Shown in pieces: positions 20,401 through 29,727 of a DNA stretch of 64,000 nt; position 1 is the first letter of the stretch, and the number at the start of each line of letters is the position of its first letter. The translations under genes and the position numbers were made by a program. Source of the DNA: Strigamia acuminata (Eukaryota; Arthropoda; Chilopoda; Geophilomorpha; Linotaeniidae). The stretch spans positions 50,538,581 to 50,602,580 of the forward strand of contig OX442314.1 in NCBI GenBank assembly GCA_949358305.1, in the 5' to 3' direction. Below the pieces are notes generated by a model, which was not told the DNA's origin, did not search any database, and worked only from the letters and a program-made list of their open reading frames with translations.

Positions 20401-20495
20401 CCTCCAGATCGCAAGTGATAGTCGGCGCCTTTACGACTGCCGGCTCTCTTGTTTGCGTCGGAGTCGGAATCTGTTACTCGGGTATTATCTGCCAT
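17412..20495 (-). CDS. gag: Element 1 Gag
   Basis: The start is set at the ATG at 20495; the frame is open a little upstream but with no other ATG. The product is 1027 residues, much longer than typical gypsy Gags, because the first ~640 residues are low-complexity: charged and Ser/Pro-rich, with an Arg/Glu/Asp- and SR-rich tract at about 460-545. A capsid-like Retrotrans_gag region lies at about 645-760 (FLDEVIRIK, REWYQGL, W-DF-RF, YS-RVLLEE). A CCHC zinc knuckle (C-x2-C-x4-H-x4-C, CFKCNQPGHYSNEC) lies at about 975-988. It assembles the particle and packages RNA. Its last codons contain two frameshift heptamers before the TAA at 17412-17414. Confidence 0.93.
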   Translation of the reverse strand: MADNTRVTDSDSDANKRAGSRKGADYHLRSGGPLPKASAHEARQKRRKPKPDRRSASEASHPSRAETRQRLDETERGEEQSHSKLPRSNRDGETSGNEVLSRNQSPRLTHDTEVGSPKAASPIQKTASNTTANSALNTPITQSRPASVRSEGHKSNSSSVKRVSSQPYSVSGTLIDAMQLAQAEGVRYTLPTGKITVYETLQIVRAALKAHSVSPQITIVEGAHAQQLVDSAQFEADAENEARQAIRERRRKLAEREAQALEYGRTQPNPTTPEEVEIVDRALRAHRYAFHSQQEAERAFMARLRRDDPKSVRKPEVSSSELSDESLEGDPKRTPKAKPKPQPERATPATPRKRDASAREQQTRPRMQALDSATNNAITRLINANNARRNEEQALTSQQHDNPQGTEWQQPVPILKDDESSRRQSHDRTSSREEGKRDERPKYFHYGNSDSSSDGLESNAPSHHDSERGSGERRRERERDERRERERDDRRRGRKESNSSRRNPPRRSPSPDPSSDPSSNDDRRKEKSSNRRKRSNSPRDREKRRRSENSDHRREEFQDLPRQSAFTDSTGRQYTMGELGRALLGSLKAEGIDLSKRNDRNRSTGDRVKEKYAVSRRDTMSVTGNIRWQFYIQNRFDGSWKAGDRFLDEVIRIKTATKATVGDMLTHGIVELMTGSAREWYQGLKGVNWDDFLMRFDLRYGETPEEVSRKMRGLRQMPGETIMDYDIRARLLFEKAPMEFHATGFNLFFLGGLSEYSQRVLLEERAPTGGSYEEMSAFLFENTIDIEKRYYSALPEAEKAATAKRLKLSAERYGATDKIMRPTEYLSGIMELAEASVGLQIKNKLTSTLPSNPLAAPKKAPTASAMQATLEEVKEGEEAGQDAGKSDKKEEKDDYSTDEEIRSYRDTLSTGCDEEGPLVHLIHRDRAVEEFRARLKPNAGRIPKYFRKNYTPPSKADPEKKKSTEAPRDKSNIRCFKCNQPGHYSNECPRTAKEDAKFDAIMKQMAEIKLAMAKNESKNESAQAAKK
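17439..17457 (-). promoter_or_regulatory. Tandem -1 frameshift slippery sites at gag end
   Basis: Two copies of the canonical heptamer A-AAA-AAC lie at 17451-17457 and 17439-17445, both in the correct gag phase (codons AAA AAC). The -1 frame is closed by TAA just upstream of the first copy and is open from there through the gag stop into pol, so the overlap window contains exactly these two sites. This strongly predicts Gag-Pol by -1 programmed frameshifting. I did not identify a downstream pseudoknot. Confidence 0.85.
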
Positions 20496-20547
20496 TTCTT
20501 GCTTTGGGTATGATGTAATCACAGGTTAGAATCAGTTATTCAACTTG

Positions 20548-20565
20548 ATCCCGGACAGGCCCCCA
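20548..20565 (-). promoter_or_regulatory. Element 1 primer-binding site (tRNA-Pro-like)
   Basis: Two bases after the 5' LTR, the minus strand reads TGGGGGCCTGTCCGGGAT. TGG pairs with a tRNA CCA end. From memory of animal tRNA-Pro, whose 3' end carries CCCGGACGAGCC before CCCCA, the match looks about 15 of 17. The tRNA identity is tentative. Confidence 0.65.
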
Positions 20566-20567
20566 CG

Positions 20568-21587
20568 TGTCGCGCTCAACTCTAACCGTCGCTAACTCGT
20601 GGGTTGATTACTTAATTCGACTAACTCACTACCGCTTTGCTCAAGCGGTTTACCCAAAGAAATGATTACACAGATATAAAAGGTAAAATATAATATAGAT
20701 TTATTCTGTGGGACAATGTACAGATATATCTTATATATATATATATATAAAAGGTAGGTAAAAGGTAAATCGGAATGGGTGAAGGGAAATGGAAAGGTAA
20801 AGGTATGATGAAAGCTGGCTGGAATCGGCGAGGTCGTCTGTTGTCTCGGTCGTGTCCAAGATGGCGTCCTCGTTGTGGCAACGTGGTGTCGTCTTGGGCC
20901 GGCGTGGCAATATGGCGTCCTCGGCTCGTCTCTGGCTGGTCCTTCGGGCTCACGCTGGTCGGGCGCGAGTGAATGCTTAGTTAAAAGGCTTACTTCGGGC
21001 TGTTGTCTAGGTTTTTGTGTGGTGTCCGGCGATCACACAGCGGCGGACTCTTCTGGCTCCCGGCGGTCACACAGCGGCGGGAACGCTCGTCGTGGTTTTA
21101 CTGCAGTTTAGGCTTGTGCGACCGTTTGTCTGCACAACTCGCTAAACTGGAGTGGTTTTTACTATTTCTAGCTGGTGTGCTAAAATAGTGTGGTAATCTT
21201 ATCTCGCAGGTTACTCTGCGGAGTTTGACACTGACCAAACGTACTCACGGTAAATTGTCCTTTGTCCTTGGTCAATCCCAGTATATTTTACTTGGGCCTG
21301 ATCTTGTAGGACGACGGGTTTACGTGTGTTTCTCGTTTGATGGTTGTGTTGGTTCTGCCCGCTCAGTGCAAGGCACATTCCTTTGCACAAAGCGGGGTTG
21401 ACAGGTGACCGGAATCACCCAATGGTGGGGTGGACGAGCCATCCCCACTCCCTCAGGGCAGACGCCTGTCCATTGACTAGATGTCAATGCACTGAGGGAA
21501 GGGAGACGCGCTTGCGGCTCCCCTTACACCCGAAACGAGGTCACGAGAGAAACTCTTCGTTGACCCCGGTCCAGTCGGGTCACAACA
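20568..21587 (-). repeat. Element 1 5' LTR
   Basis: 1020 bp, the same length as 8092-9111; every ORF that falls inside both copies translates identically. As the 5' LTR of a minus-strand element it holds the promoter (U3, right part) and the RNA start. No clear TATA box was fixed. Its right flank begins TGTT, the target-site duplicate. Confidence 0.95.
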
Positions 21588-22735
21588 TGTTGTAAATGTA
21601 TAAAAGGCAGGTAATGTGAACACAGTTTATAATTAATTAGCTAGATGTTTAAAAGATTAAAAAAAAAAATTTCTATCGATTCGAACCAATTTTTAAACGT
21701 CGAAACTCGAAAGGACTAAATCTAAAAAATTAATTACTTTTGAAGATTGGTTCTATCTTTACTTAAATTCGTGTTTTTCTAATGTAAACCCCGTAGACAT
21801 AATTCACGATGGAACGTGTGGCACACGGGCTTGTTTGATAAGATGGGTATTTCCGATTGTCTTTTTTTCATTAATCTGCTGTAATATGTTTCGTTTATCT
21901 TTAATTTCAGTTCGAGTATTTGTTTTACCGATGCCCAAAACTGCGTTTTAGTCACAAACTGGAGAAATGTCTTAAGTCGCGGTAAATTTGTGCACGATGG
22001 AGACAGAGACGGCGGACATATTGAATCTGGTTATATTCCGGATGCTTTTGTCTTATTTAATTGGCCTTAATTTGTTTCATTTATCCTCAATTTTAATCCC
22101 AGCATTTTTTATTACTGAAATTCATGCATTCTCGGAATTGCGTTTCGGTTAAAAACGAGAGAAGTTCTCAAATCGAATTGAAATTTGTCAAAAAGATTTT
22201 CATTACATTTATCAAATAATTTTGAAGTCCAATAAACATAAAATATTTTCGGGAATATTTTCTTTTTTTTTATTATCTAAAGTTGCTGATTTTTAAATTT
22301 TCCAATTGATATCCCACATTTCGATTTAATGCACGTGTAAAATCCACTTCTCTACCTCCACGTGGTCACCCCTGGATAAACTGATGACTCAATTAGTCTG
22401 ACAGTGAAACCAGAAGAGAGCTCTGGTAAAATTGCTAAAATACCGGAATTGTGTTTGTATTGTAAGCCCGCATTTTTCAAGTGAATGTGGCATTTACTTG
22501 TATTTGTATTGTAAGCCCGCATTCCTGCATGAATGTAGCATTTACAAAGGTTTCAACCTTATATTCGCCATGAACATGTTGTTTATTTTAATGTTGACAT
22601 TCAAAGAAAGAGTTAAAGAAATGTTTCCTTACATTCTTGTACTTTTTTACGAAAGTTGCCAGAGCTTTTTAATTTTAAATTACTGTAAAGTTAATGGAGC
22701 GCTAGTCTCCTCTTTGATTTTGAATGGATAATACT
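21588..22735. repeat. ~1.1-kb interspersed repeat, copy A
   Basis: From about 21650 the sequence parallels 51830-52905 in the same orientation, with many substitutions and small indels. Shared landmarks include ACGTCGAAACTCGAAAGGAC, TGTAAACCCCGTAGACATAA and a ~45-base tandem pair built on TTTGTATTGTAAGCCCGCAT. ORFs differ between copies, so a coding role is unlikely. Family not recognised. Confidence 0.75.
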
Positions 22736-24085
22736 GCAAATGAAAGAAAACATTATCTAACGTACTTACTATTGCATTGATTTTTATTTGGTCCAATATA
22801 GGCAATATTATAAAAATGTTCAACTTTAAATATAGATCCTCAAAATTTTTTTAAGTTTCATTTGACTTATTTGATTTCGGTTCGGGGGCTGTGAGCTGTA
22901 GGCTAGTTGTTTGGCAAAGTTATTAATGCGATAATCCTTTTTAACTTTGTCCGTTTCAAAATTTTTGTACTGAAGATTACCAAAATATGTAGGTATTTCT
23001 TTTACATTGTGAGTTGGAATGTTTCATGTCATGGGTACTCAGTGCAGGCAATATCAATTCGATGTGCTTTATTTTAAATCAATTAGTTGAGGTAAACAAT
23101 AAACTGCCAACATGCTTGCTTGCATAGTCAGTCACATGATACCAGCTTGCATCTGCAAAATGCTATAACAACTTGTCCTAAATGATTTATGTAACATCTT
23201 ACATTATATTCTGTTGCAATTGTTGTGGCTCTGCTTTAAATATAAATTCCTTTTCATTGTTAATGGCACCAATAAACTAAAAGCGGTTGCGGAAAACACT
23301 GTGCCTTTGGATTATGCCCCAACAACAGTGCAAATCCAAGAATAGAAAAAACAAGTTGCATTCCATTTCCCAAACCAACTACATCTTTGGGCACAGAAAG
23401 AGCCAAATTTTCTAATTTACTTCTGTCAGCTAAGTTGACTTTGATCTCTGATGCAATCTTTGATGTCAGTTTGAATAATTGAAATAAAAGCTATACTACC
23501 GGTAAAATGAAATTAAAGGCTATAATAAAATGAAATTAAAAGCTATAATAAAATGAAATTAAAGGCTATAATAAAATAAATTAAAGGCCATAATAAAATA
23601 AAATTAAAGGCTATAATTCAACATTTGCATGTATTTAATGTTGACATTGGCTGTCCAAATGAATCCCAGCAAGTAACCGCGCGATTAAATGCCGAAATAA
23701 TTTAATTAAAAACTGTAATTTAAAGTAGTACTTACCATCAATGCACATCACCGCAAAAGATTTATAATTAGTGATCAGGATGCCACAGCTATGATTCTCA
23801 AAAAGATACTTAGTTATTCAAAGGCAGCATTCAGTTGCCGTTTATCATTCAGCAGACCAACAATGGTTATATTGACATCGTAATTGATGGCAAAAGAATT
23901 TTCAAAAGCTAAAATGTCGTTGCGGATCACGTGAAAGTTGCCAACATGCAAGTAACCACATTTTGGAATTTCAACAGCTTTATATTCTGATAAAATGTGA
24001 ATCGTTTAATACAATTCATCGCCAGCCAAAAGCACATTATTGTAAACGTTGTTATTCCAGAGGGAAGGGGCAATCACTTGTGCTT
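22736..24085. other. AT-rich non-coding with A-rich minisatellite
   Basis: No gene recognised. Bases 23486-23620 are a tandem array of about five ~26-base units, AAATTAAAGGCTATAATAAA and variants. The remainder is AT-rich and featureless on both strands. Confidence 0.55.
23486..23620. repeat. Minisatellite, ~26-bp unit
   Basis: About five units of the form AATGAAATTAAAGGCTATAA with changes of one or two bases between copies. Confidence 0.85.
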
Positions 24086-24800
24086 TTAGGATTGCTGACA
24101 ATGCCATTGTAGTGCATTGTACATAAATTGCAGCCACGATGCTCGTATCAAGTGAGAAATGTTCTTATTAAGCTGAGCATAATCCGAAGCATCTGGCTCG
24201 TCAATCTCTCCTGGATTGTACACGACATCCTGCTCAATTGGTTGGTATCTTACAAAATTCCTGATTTCAAGCTCTGCTGACTGACAAGTGAGTGACATTG
24301 GTAACATAAACCAATTCAGGGCATTGTTGATGCGACCTATATTAACTGTAAACTCACGAGTGATATTAAGGTTTTCCAGGTTTTCTGTGACAACCACAAT
24401 GCCTGCTGCTTCAAAAGAATGTGGCAGCATTTTTGGCAATCTCTCACTTCTGTCCTTTGAAGCCAAACTCACCAAATATTCTACTGTATTTGATTATTTT
24501 TAGCTTACATGTGGTATCACTCTTGCTATCAGCCGCTGTTCAACTTTGGTGAGGACAGTAATTTCATCTGCGATTGCTCCTAGATTCAAGTTATTCCAGT
24601 AGGCATTTGGTGGTGATGATTTGGAATTGCCTAAGAGACGATTTTTGCAACGTTCACAAGTCAGCAGCGTTGGTTTAGCGGCCAGATCTGACGGCAAGTA
24701 GTCAGGAACTCTTTCGGAGTTGAACCGAACCTTATTAACCTGATTTGGATAAAGTCGCTTGCAACAAATCTTGCAAATGCTTTCTTGAAGCGATCGATGC
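24086..24800 (-). pseudogene. Helitron N-terminal (DUF6570-like) pseudogene
   Basis: Minus-strand pieces give, in order: ICCKRLYP, FNSERVPDYLPSDLAA, a zinc-binding C-x2-C (CERCKNRLLG), PPNAYWNNLNLGAI, EITVLTKVEQRLIARV, then KMLPHSFEAAGIVVV and a region ending near IRNFVRYQPIEQDVVYNPGEIDEPDASDY. This order is the domain found N-terminal to Rep/helicase in many animal Helitron proteins. The frame is broken near 24480-24500 by a short stop-containing stretch, and nothing of the HUH Rep or PIF1-like helicase follows at 24085 or below. A related scrap is at 2063-2230. Confidence 0.7.
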
Positions 24801-24889
24801 CTGCAAGTCTGATCAGTTGTCTCTGGTGAGAAATTTCAAATCTCTCCTCACCAGATTTGGAAGATTCATTTGCATGTAAATCATTTGCC

Positions 24890-25719
24890 AGTGAATTGTT
24901 CAGTGCGGTACGTCGTCTGATTTCGCTTCTTTGTCCCGCTGCAATTCAGGCAAACCAGCAAATGGGCCCTGGCGAATACGCCATGGATCCACCCTCCTTG
25001 CGTTTTCTCGGCCCAGAATTCAATTAGACGCTCCTTACGGAAATTAGCAGCGCGTCTGCAGCGGTGTGATTCACAGCAGGAGGCGCCTTCTTGTGCCGTT
25101 TTGGGGTGAGATGTGGAGTGGTATCTTCTATTTTCCTAAATTCTGCGTGGATACTGTCTCTTTAGACGTTCGTATCGCGGAGGAGACCGGGTTTGTTCAA
25201 AAGATTCCCAGTGCCCACTGCCCAACTTGTCTCCCTGGTTGATCGATATTCTACCTCAAGCGCTGGTCTCTAGTAATTTATCGAATAGGCCTGTTCTGCT
25301 GATTCTGTCTTCTGTTTTAATAAAGTTAGAACTGTGAAAAAAAAAAGTTCTATTGTAACTTCCTGTACTAAACGCTATAAAGTCCGAATGGATGACAACT
25401 TAATAAATTCATTAGTCGGTTGTAGTCTTTTGGACTGCAGTGATATAAACTAAGAGCTAACATTTTGTCTTCCTTTGATCATTGGATTTGTGTTTTTAAC
25501 TTTCCATGCATTAAAAGTTGCGATTTAAAAAAAGAAAGTGCAGGTTCTTTGAAAAAGATTTGGCAGAGTTCCAAAAACTCCGATAGTGATGTGGTTGAAT
25601 ATCGGAACAGACTAAGAAAAAAATCAGCTATCAAGGAAAAAGACTAAAGTTGTTAACTCGACAGCTGCACAGAAACGTATATACAAAAGATATAGTTGTA
25701 AAAAAGAAAAACTAAAGCT
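24890..25719. repeat. Second copy of the 2290-3480 repeat
   Basis: Shares with 2290-3480 the GTTCCTTACGGAAA-like segment, the AATAAAGTTAGAACT word, the TTTGGACTGCAGTGATATAAA block and the tail GAAAAACTAAAGC. It stops abruptly at 25719, where the LTR of element 2 begins, so element 2 inserted into it. Confidence 0.7.
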
Positions 25720-26684
25720 TGCTGCGATCCGGGTTTTTTCACACTAAATTACTAATTAATATAGCGTGGTTACCGCAGGTGAATGCTCGTTAAAGACTTA
25801 TATCGCGGCCGAAAATTATCTAGGGTTAATTTATGTAAAAGAAAATAAAGAGACAGTTTTATCAATAAAAAATACACTATATCTTTATTACACTTTAATA
25901 CAATGACTAGGAATTAAATTAATACGAATTATATGCGACAAAGTCGCGAAATAATAAGCGGGAAAAAGAACAATGGAAGGGCTTGCAACGACTGTTGCAA
26001 GCTACAAAGCGCGGCGATTGCGCTTGACAACACTTCGTTGTTAGGAAAATGGCTTCCGCTATTTTCCTCTCGACACTCACACGTACGATGGTCCTGGGAC
26101 AATGGTTCACGGTGAGTCTTCTGCAGCTCGTACGACGGCTCGGCGGCGGTGGTTCACGTCTACAGGCGTCCGTTCACGTTCGATGGCGGTGGCAACAGTT
26201 CGCGCTGCTGCGACGGCGATGGTTCACGAGACACGGGAACTTCTTCAATACGTTTGCTGGAATTAGCTACGGCTAATTCAAGCAGAATTGCTGGCTTTGT
26301 AAGTTGTTACAAAGCAAGCTAGTGAAACTGAGAAACACTGGTCCACTATCAATACTAATTCAGAGGAAAGAGCAGTGATGTTTGTGGTTGTGTGTTTATT
26401 TTCAGAGTCCCGAATGAAGCTAGGGCGCGAGCCCGGCACGCTTAAATATTGCGCAGATAATCTGCGCAATTAGCTAAAACTGGTGCAACAAAGGATTATT
26501 GCCCAATATTGCACCATAACGGTTAATTATCGTTTTCACTCCGGACAACCTGGGGTGATATGTGCCTAGAGAGGATTTCTCCCCTTGGTCACATGATCTG
26601 ACTTGGCGTGCGCCACAGTCAAATTAATTAGAAGACAATTAATTTTATCTTCTAAGTAGGTGAAATATTTGAGATCACCACACA
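25720..26684 (-). repeat. Element 2 3' LTR
   Basis: The plus-strand sequence starts TGCTGCGATCC, interrupts the host repeat, and ends GAGATCACCACACA at 26684, next to a polypurine tract. On the minus strand it therefore begins TGTGTGGTGATC and ends CA. Length 965 bp. No second copy was found right of gag, so the 5' LTR is missing. Plus-strand ORFs inside are not genes. Confidence 0.75.
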
Positions 26685-29026
26685 TCCCCCCATTTAAGAC
26701 GAATCTTACATGGAGAGAAATGAACGAACCTTAATTTAAGATTCGTCATGCCCGGACTCTTCTCCGGCGTTGATGGGCGCATCATGTCCGTGGCGTTGTT
26801 CCGCGGATCGAATCGCTCGTTAACGATACACAGGTCGCGACCTGCGTTTGGTCCGGAGACCATTCCAGGGTTGACGTGAAGCCAAACCTGAAGAATCCTT
26901 AACGAATTGGATCGATTAAAACAACCCATGGCCGCAAACTCTATCGGGTCCGTTGGCGCTAATCGTGCCTTCAAGAGCCGGTCATGGAGAACGGACGGTG
27001 GGCTTAACACCCGGATGTGGTCTTCGAGCCACATAAACACTTGCCTTGACAATTTGTGATTATTGCTCAGCAAGGTTTGGGTATCTGGCGTCAGATAGAA
27101 ATGCGGATACAATCGCATTAGAGTCTTGAACGCGGACTCTTTCTTCATCGGCTTGACCGTTGTCTCCGGCTTGGCTGGCGGCGGCGGTGGCGGTGGACGC
27201 GTGTCTTCCGTCATGTCGTCGTCGAACTGGCTCGGCGAGCCAGCAAAAACCAATGCAGGTGCGAAGGTTGACGAGGGCAAATTCCCTCGTCCTTGCGCTC
27301 GACCAACACCTGGGAGCGTGCGGGGCATCGTCACCGCTTGAACTCCGGAGGGAGTTTGAGAACTTCTTCGGTTCTCCGTCCAGAACGAACATCCAGCGCC
27401 TTCTTGGGCCGACTGGAAGGCAGCTAGTGACGCGGCTGCTGTGGCACTCGTAACCGGAAGCGGTGTGTTTCCAGCCAATCGCGCCGTGGCCTTTGCAAAG
27501 GACCATTCGGTTCGCAACCGAACGGCGGCCTCTTCTTCGGTCTCGCCGTTTGCTACGACCTGCTTAATTAGCTCTGCTAAGATCGTAGGCGGGTCGAGCC
27601 TGATGTAATACCACAGCTCGACTTTTTCCTCCGACAGGCCCATTGGAGCGGTCCACAGGTACGTAATGGCTGCCAACGCCTGTCCTGGCGAAGGAAGAAC
27701 ACCAGGGTACAACATCCTGGTCATCCCCGGAATTAGCTGACGCTGAAAGTCCATCAGACGGGGATCATCAATGGTTTTGATGTCGGAGAGTTCTAGCCTT
27801 TCAGCTAGTCTCTGCCAGTCTTTCTGCGACTCGGCAATCTGGGTGCTTTGGTACGCGTCCAGTTTTTGGAGCACTTCTTGCTGCGCTCTAATGGGTTGCT
27901 GCTCGTAGCAAGTCCATTGTGGTCCGAACGACTCACTGAAAAATGGCCGGAGCTGTAGGTTACTAACTCCAGCCGGCAAGCGGGGAACATATCCATGTTC
28001 GGGCAAGCGGCTAGCGTGTCCAGGCATCGGCACGCTACAGTCGGGAGAGATATCACCGACAACACGACGAATTGCGTATGGAGTGGCGGGATTGTCCACT
28101 TTGTAGGTGGACGCAGTTCTGCCACTGCGTGCGGACTTGACAGTCGTGTCCGATCCGATGCTCTGAGATGACGACGAACAGAGCGATTCCGGAGTTCGTC
28201 CTCTTCGCGATGGTGGACGATTGGGTGACGCGTCTGTCGTATACGGGCGCGATCGCCTTAGTCGTTCCTCTCGATCGCGGCTGGATTCTCGTCGCTGTGG
28301 TCCAGTACTTGATCCAGCGGGAGGGAGTCGTCCCACCCTCAAATCCTCGTCTTGTGGCGGCGGAGGAGTGTTCTGTGCGGGGACCGGGATCTCGTCCTCG
28401 CGGTAGAAAGGGAGCGCGCAACGCGCTTGCTCATCTAACTCGAGTTGACGAGTCAGCTGTCGATTTTCATCGACTAAGAGCTGCGCAGCGGCAGTTCTGA
28501 GTGCTTTTGACGGGAAAAATCCCGGAAAATCGTTGAAGCATCCGGCGAGCGCCAATTGATGGAGCTCGATTTGTGTGGCGGGAAATTGCGGGTTCCCGTC
28601 ACGAACGGACTTTCGGTACCGTTGCACGACCTTGCGTTGAGTCGTTTTGAGGTTTTTCCTCAATTGGGTAAGGGCACCGTAATTAATTCGGTTGCCCTTG
28701 ATCATCTTTCGGCGATCGTAACGCTTTCGCGGCGTTACTGGCCACTGGTTGTGCAGCAAGTCTGAAGCGACTTGTCCAGGCGCGCTGTCTTCCATGGTCC
28801 AGGTAATCTCGTCGACTCCTTCGACGCGAAGTCGATCGATAAACCTTCCTTTGGCTCCGAAGCCTTGGAGGGCGGACCTCGAAAACTCGTGTCGAAGCTT
28901 CCACCAGGTAATGTTCGCCGTCTTCAAGCGACAAATTTTCTCCGGCAGCGCACCTCGAAATATCAGCGGGTGCTGCGTCAGCACGTGGTCGGGAAGCGCG
29001 AGATGTGTCTCGCGATCGCGTTCAAT
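26675..29026 (-). CDS. Element 2 third ORF
   Basis: The open frame runs from a splice acceptor (CTTTTCGATTCATTTAG|ATT, exon starts 29026) to a TGA inside the LTR, 784 codons including the stop. An in-frame TAG sits exactly at the acceptor and no ATG lies near the start, so the initiator must come from an upstream exon. The N-terminus has IFRGALP as in element 1. A basic/SR-rich linker follows, then a conserved mid region and a C-terminal domain with YPHFYL, VFMWLEDHIR, DRLLKARLAPTDP, WLHVN and NERFDPRNN, colinear with element 1. The last codons read through the polypurine tract into the LTR. No signal peptide or membrane segment is seen. Function unknown. Confidence 0.75.
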   Translation of the reverse strand: MERDRETHLALPDHVLTQHPLIFRGALPEKICRLKTANITWWKLRHEFSRSALQGFGAKGRFIDRLRVEGVDEITWTMEDSAPGQVASDLLHNQWPVTPRKRYDRRKMIKGNRINYGALTQLRKNLKTTQRKVVQRYRKSVRDGNPQFPATQIELHQLALAGCFNDFPGFFPSKALRTAAAQLLVDENRQLTRQLELDEQARCALPFYREDEIPVPAQNTPPPPQDEDLRVGRLPPAGSSTGPQRRESSRDREERLRRSRPYTTDASPNRPPSRRGRTPESLCSSSSQSIGSDTTVKSARSGRTASTYKVDNPATPYAIRRVVGDISPDCSVPMPGHASRLPEHGYVPRLPAGVSNLQLRPFFSESFGPQWTCYEQQPIRAQQEVLQKLDAYQSTQIAESQKDWQRLAERLELSDIKTIDDPRLMDFQRQLIPGMTRMLYPGVLPSPGQALAAITYLWTAPMGLSEEKVELWYYIRLDPPTILAELIKQVVANGETEEEAAVRLRTEWSFAKATARLAGNTPLPVTSATAAASLAAFQSAQEGAGCSFWTENRRSSQTPSGVQAVTMPRTLPGVGRAQGRGNLPSSTFAPALVFAGSPSQFDDDMTEDTRPPPPPPPAKPETTVKPMKKESAFKTLMRLYPHFYLTPDTQTLLSNNHKLSRQVFMWLEDHIRVLSPPSVLHDRLLKARLAPTDPIEFAAMGCFNRSNSLRILQVWLHVNPGMVSGPNAGRDLCIVNERFDPRNNATDMMRPSTPEKSPGMTNLKLRFVHFSPCKIRLKWGDVW
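26685..26695 (-). promoter_or_regulatory. Element 2 polypurine tract
   Basis: Minus strand reads AAATGGGGGGA directly before the LTR start TGTGTGG. It is also coding: it forms the Lys-Trp-Gly-Asp codons at the end of the third ORF. Confidence 0.75.
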
Positions 29027-29727
29027 CTAAATGAATCGAAAAGAAAATAAATAAATTAATTTATTTTGAAAATACAGAAATAATTTCTTATTCGTATTTT
29101 TTAAGCTTAGCGCTTGTGGCTGTGAACCACGAAGGGATGTTTGGTTGCTATAGCAACTCCCTTGGCACATGCTTAAAGCACGTGACTTTTATAGCCGCCA
29201 TTTTTAACTTTTAGCGGCTCGTGTTTGATGTCGCAAAACTTGACTTTGCTCAATTTTCGTGACTGAAACACTTGGTAAAAATTATATTAAAAATTTACTC
29301 TCTCTTGGAGCGTTAACTGGTCATCGTTATCGGCTCCTTCCATCGGTATTTCATCATCCGGATGGAGGTTTACTTTGTCGTCGGCTATTCGCTTACGCTT
29401 TCTCGATAAATCGGGAATTCTTTCGTCTTGAAAGAAATATTATTGCAATTAAATGTCAATAAATTAATTTTTCATTGAGAAAAATTACTTAGTTTATATT
29501 TTCGGTGAAAACTGTCGTATAGTATCGCACGCGATGCATCCACTTCCAGTCGCTTTGAAAAAGTGGCTAAGTTCGTTGATTGGATAACGGAACTTGTTTT
29601 AGAGACGCCGACTGACGTCACTAATTCTCACGTTCAATTAACGTTGTCATCTAATAGCGGACTATTGATGACGTCACGAGATTGTTCTCGTGGATCTTTT
29701 GGGTACACCCAAAATGTGAAAGAAAAG
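29027..29727 (-). other. Element 2 pol-to-ORF3 spacer
   Basis: Non-coding, AT-rich spacer at the same position as 11946-13317 in element 1 but half as long. A pyrimidine-rich tract and TTTAG acceptor lie at its ORF3 end. Confidence 0.55.

Larger units (their letters stand above)
8092..21587 (-). mobile_element. Element 1: intact 13.5-kb Ty3/gypsy LTR retrotransposon with third ORF
   Basis: Two 1020-bp direct repeats bound this element, flanked by TGTT on both sides. Read on the minus strand the order is 5' LTR, primer-binding site, gag, pol (protease-RT-RNase H-integrase), a ~1.4-kb gap, third ORF, polypurine tract, 3' LTR. The integrase-last order and the GPY-type C-terminal module put it in Ty3/gypsy. 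All three ORFs are open over their whole length and the LTRs look identical, so insertion is recent and the copy may still be mobile. At 13.5 kb it is long for the class, mainly because of the long Gag N-terminus and the 921-residue third ORF. Confidence 0.95.

Noticed and set aside
23486-23620. Regular short repeats as a CRISPR array
   Set aside because: Units are contiguous with no unique spacers and the sequence is eukaryotic.
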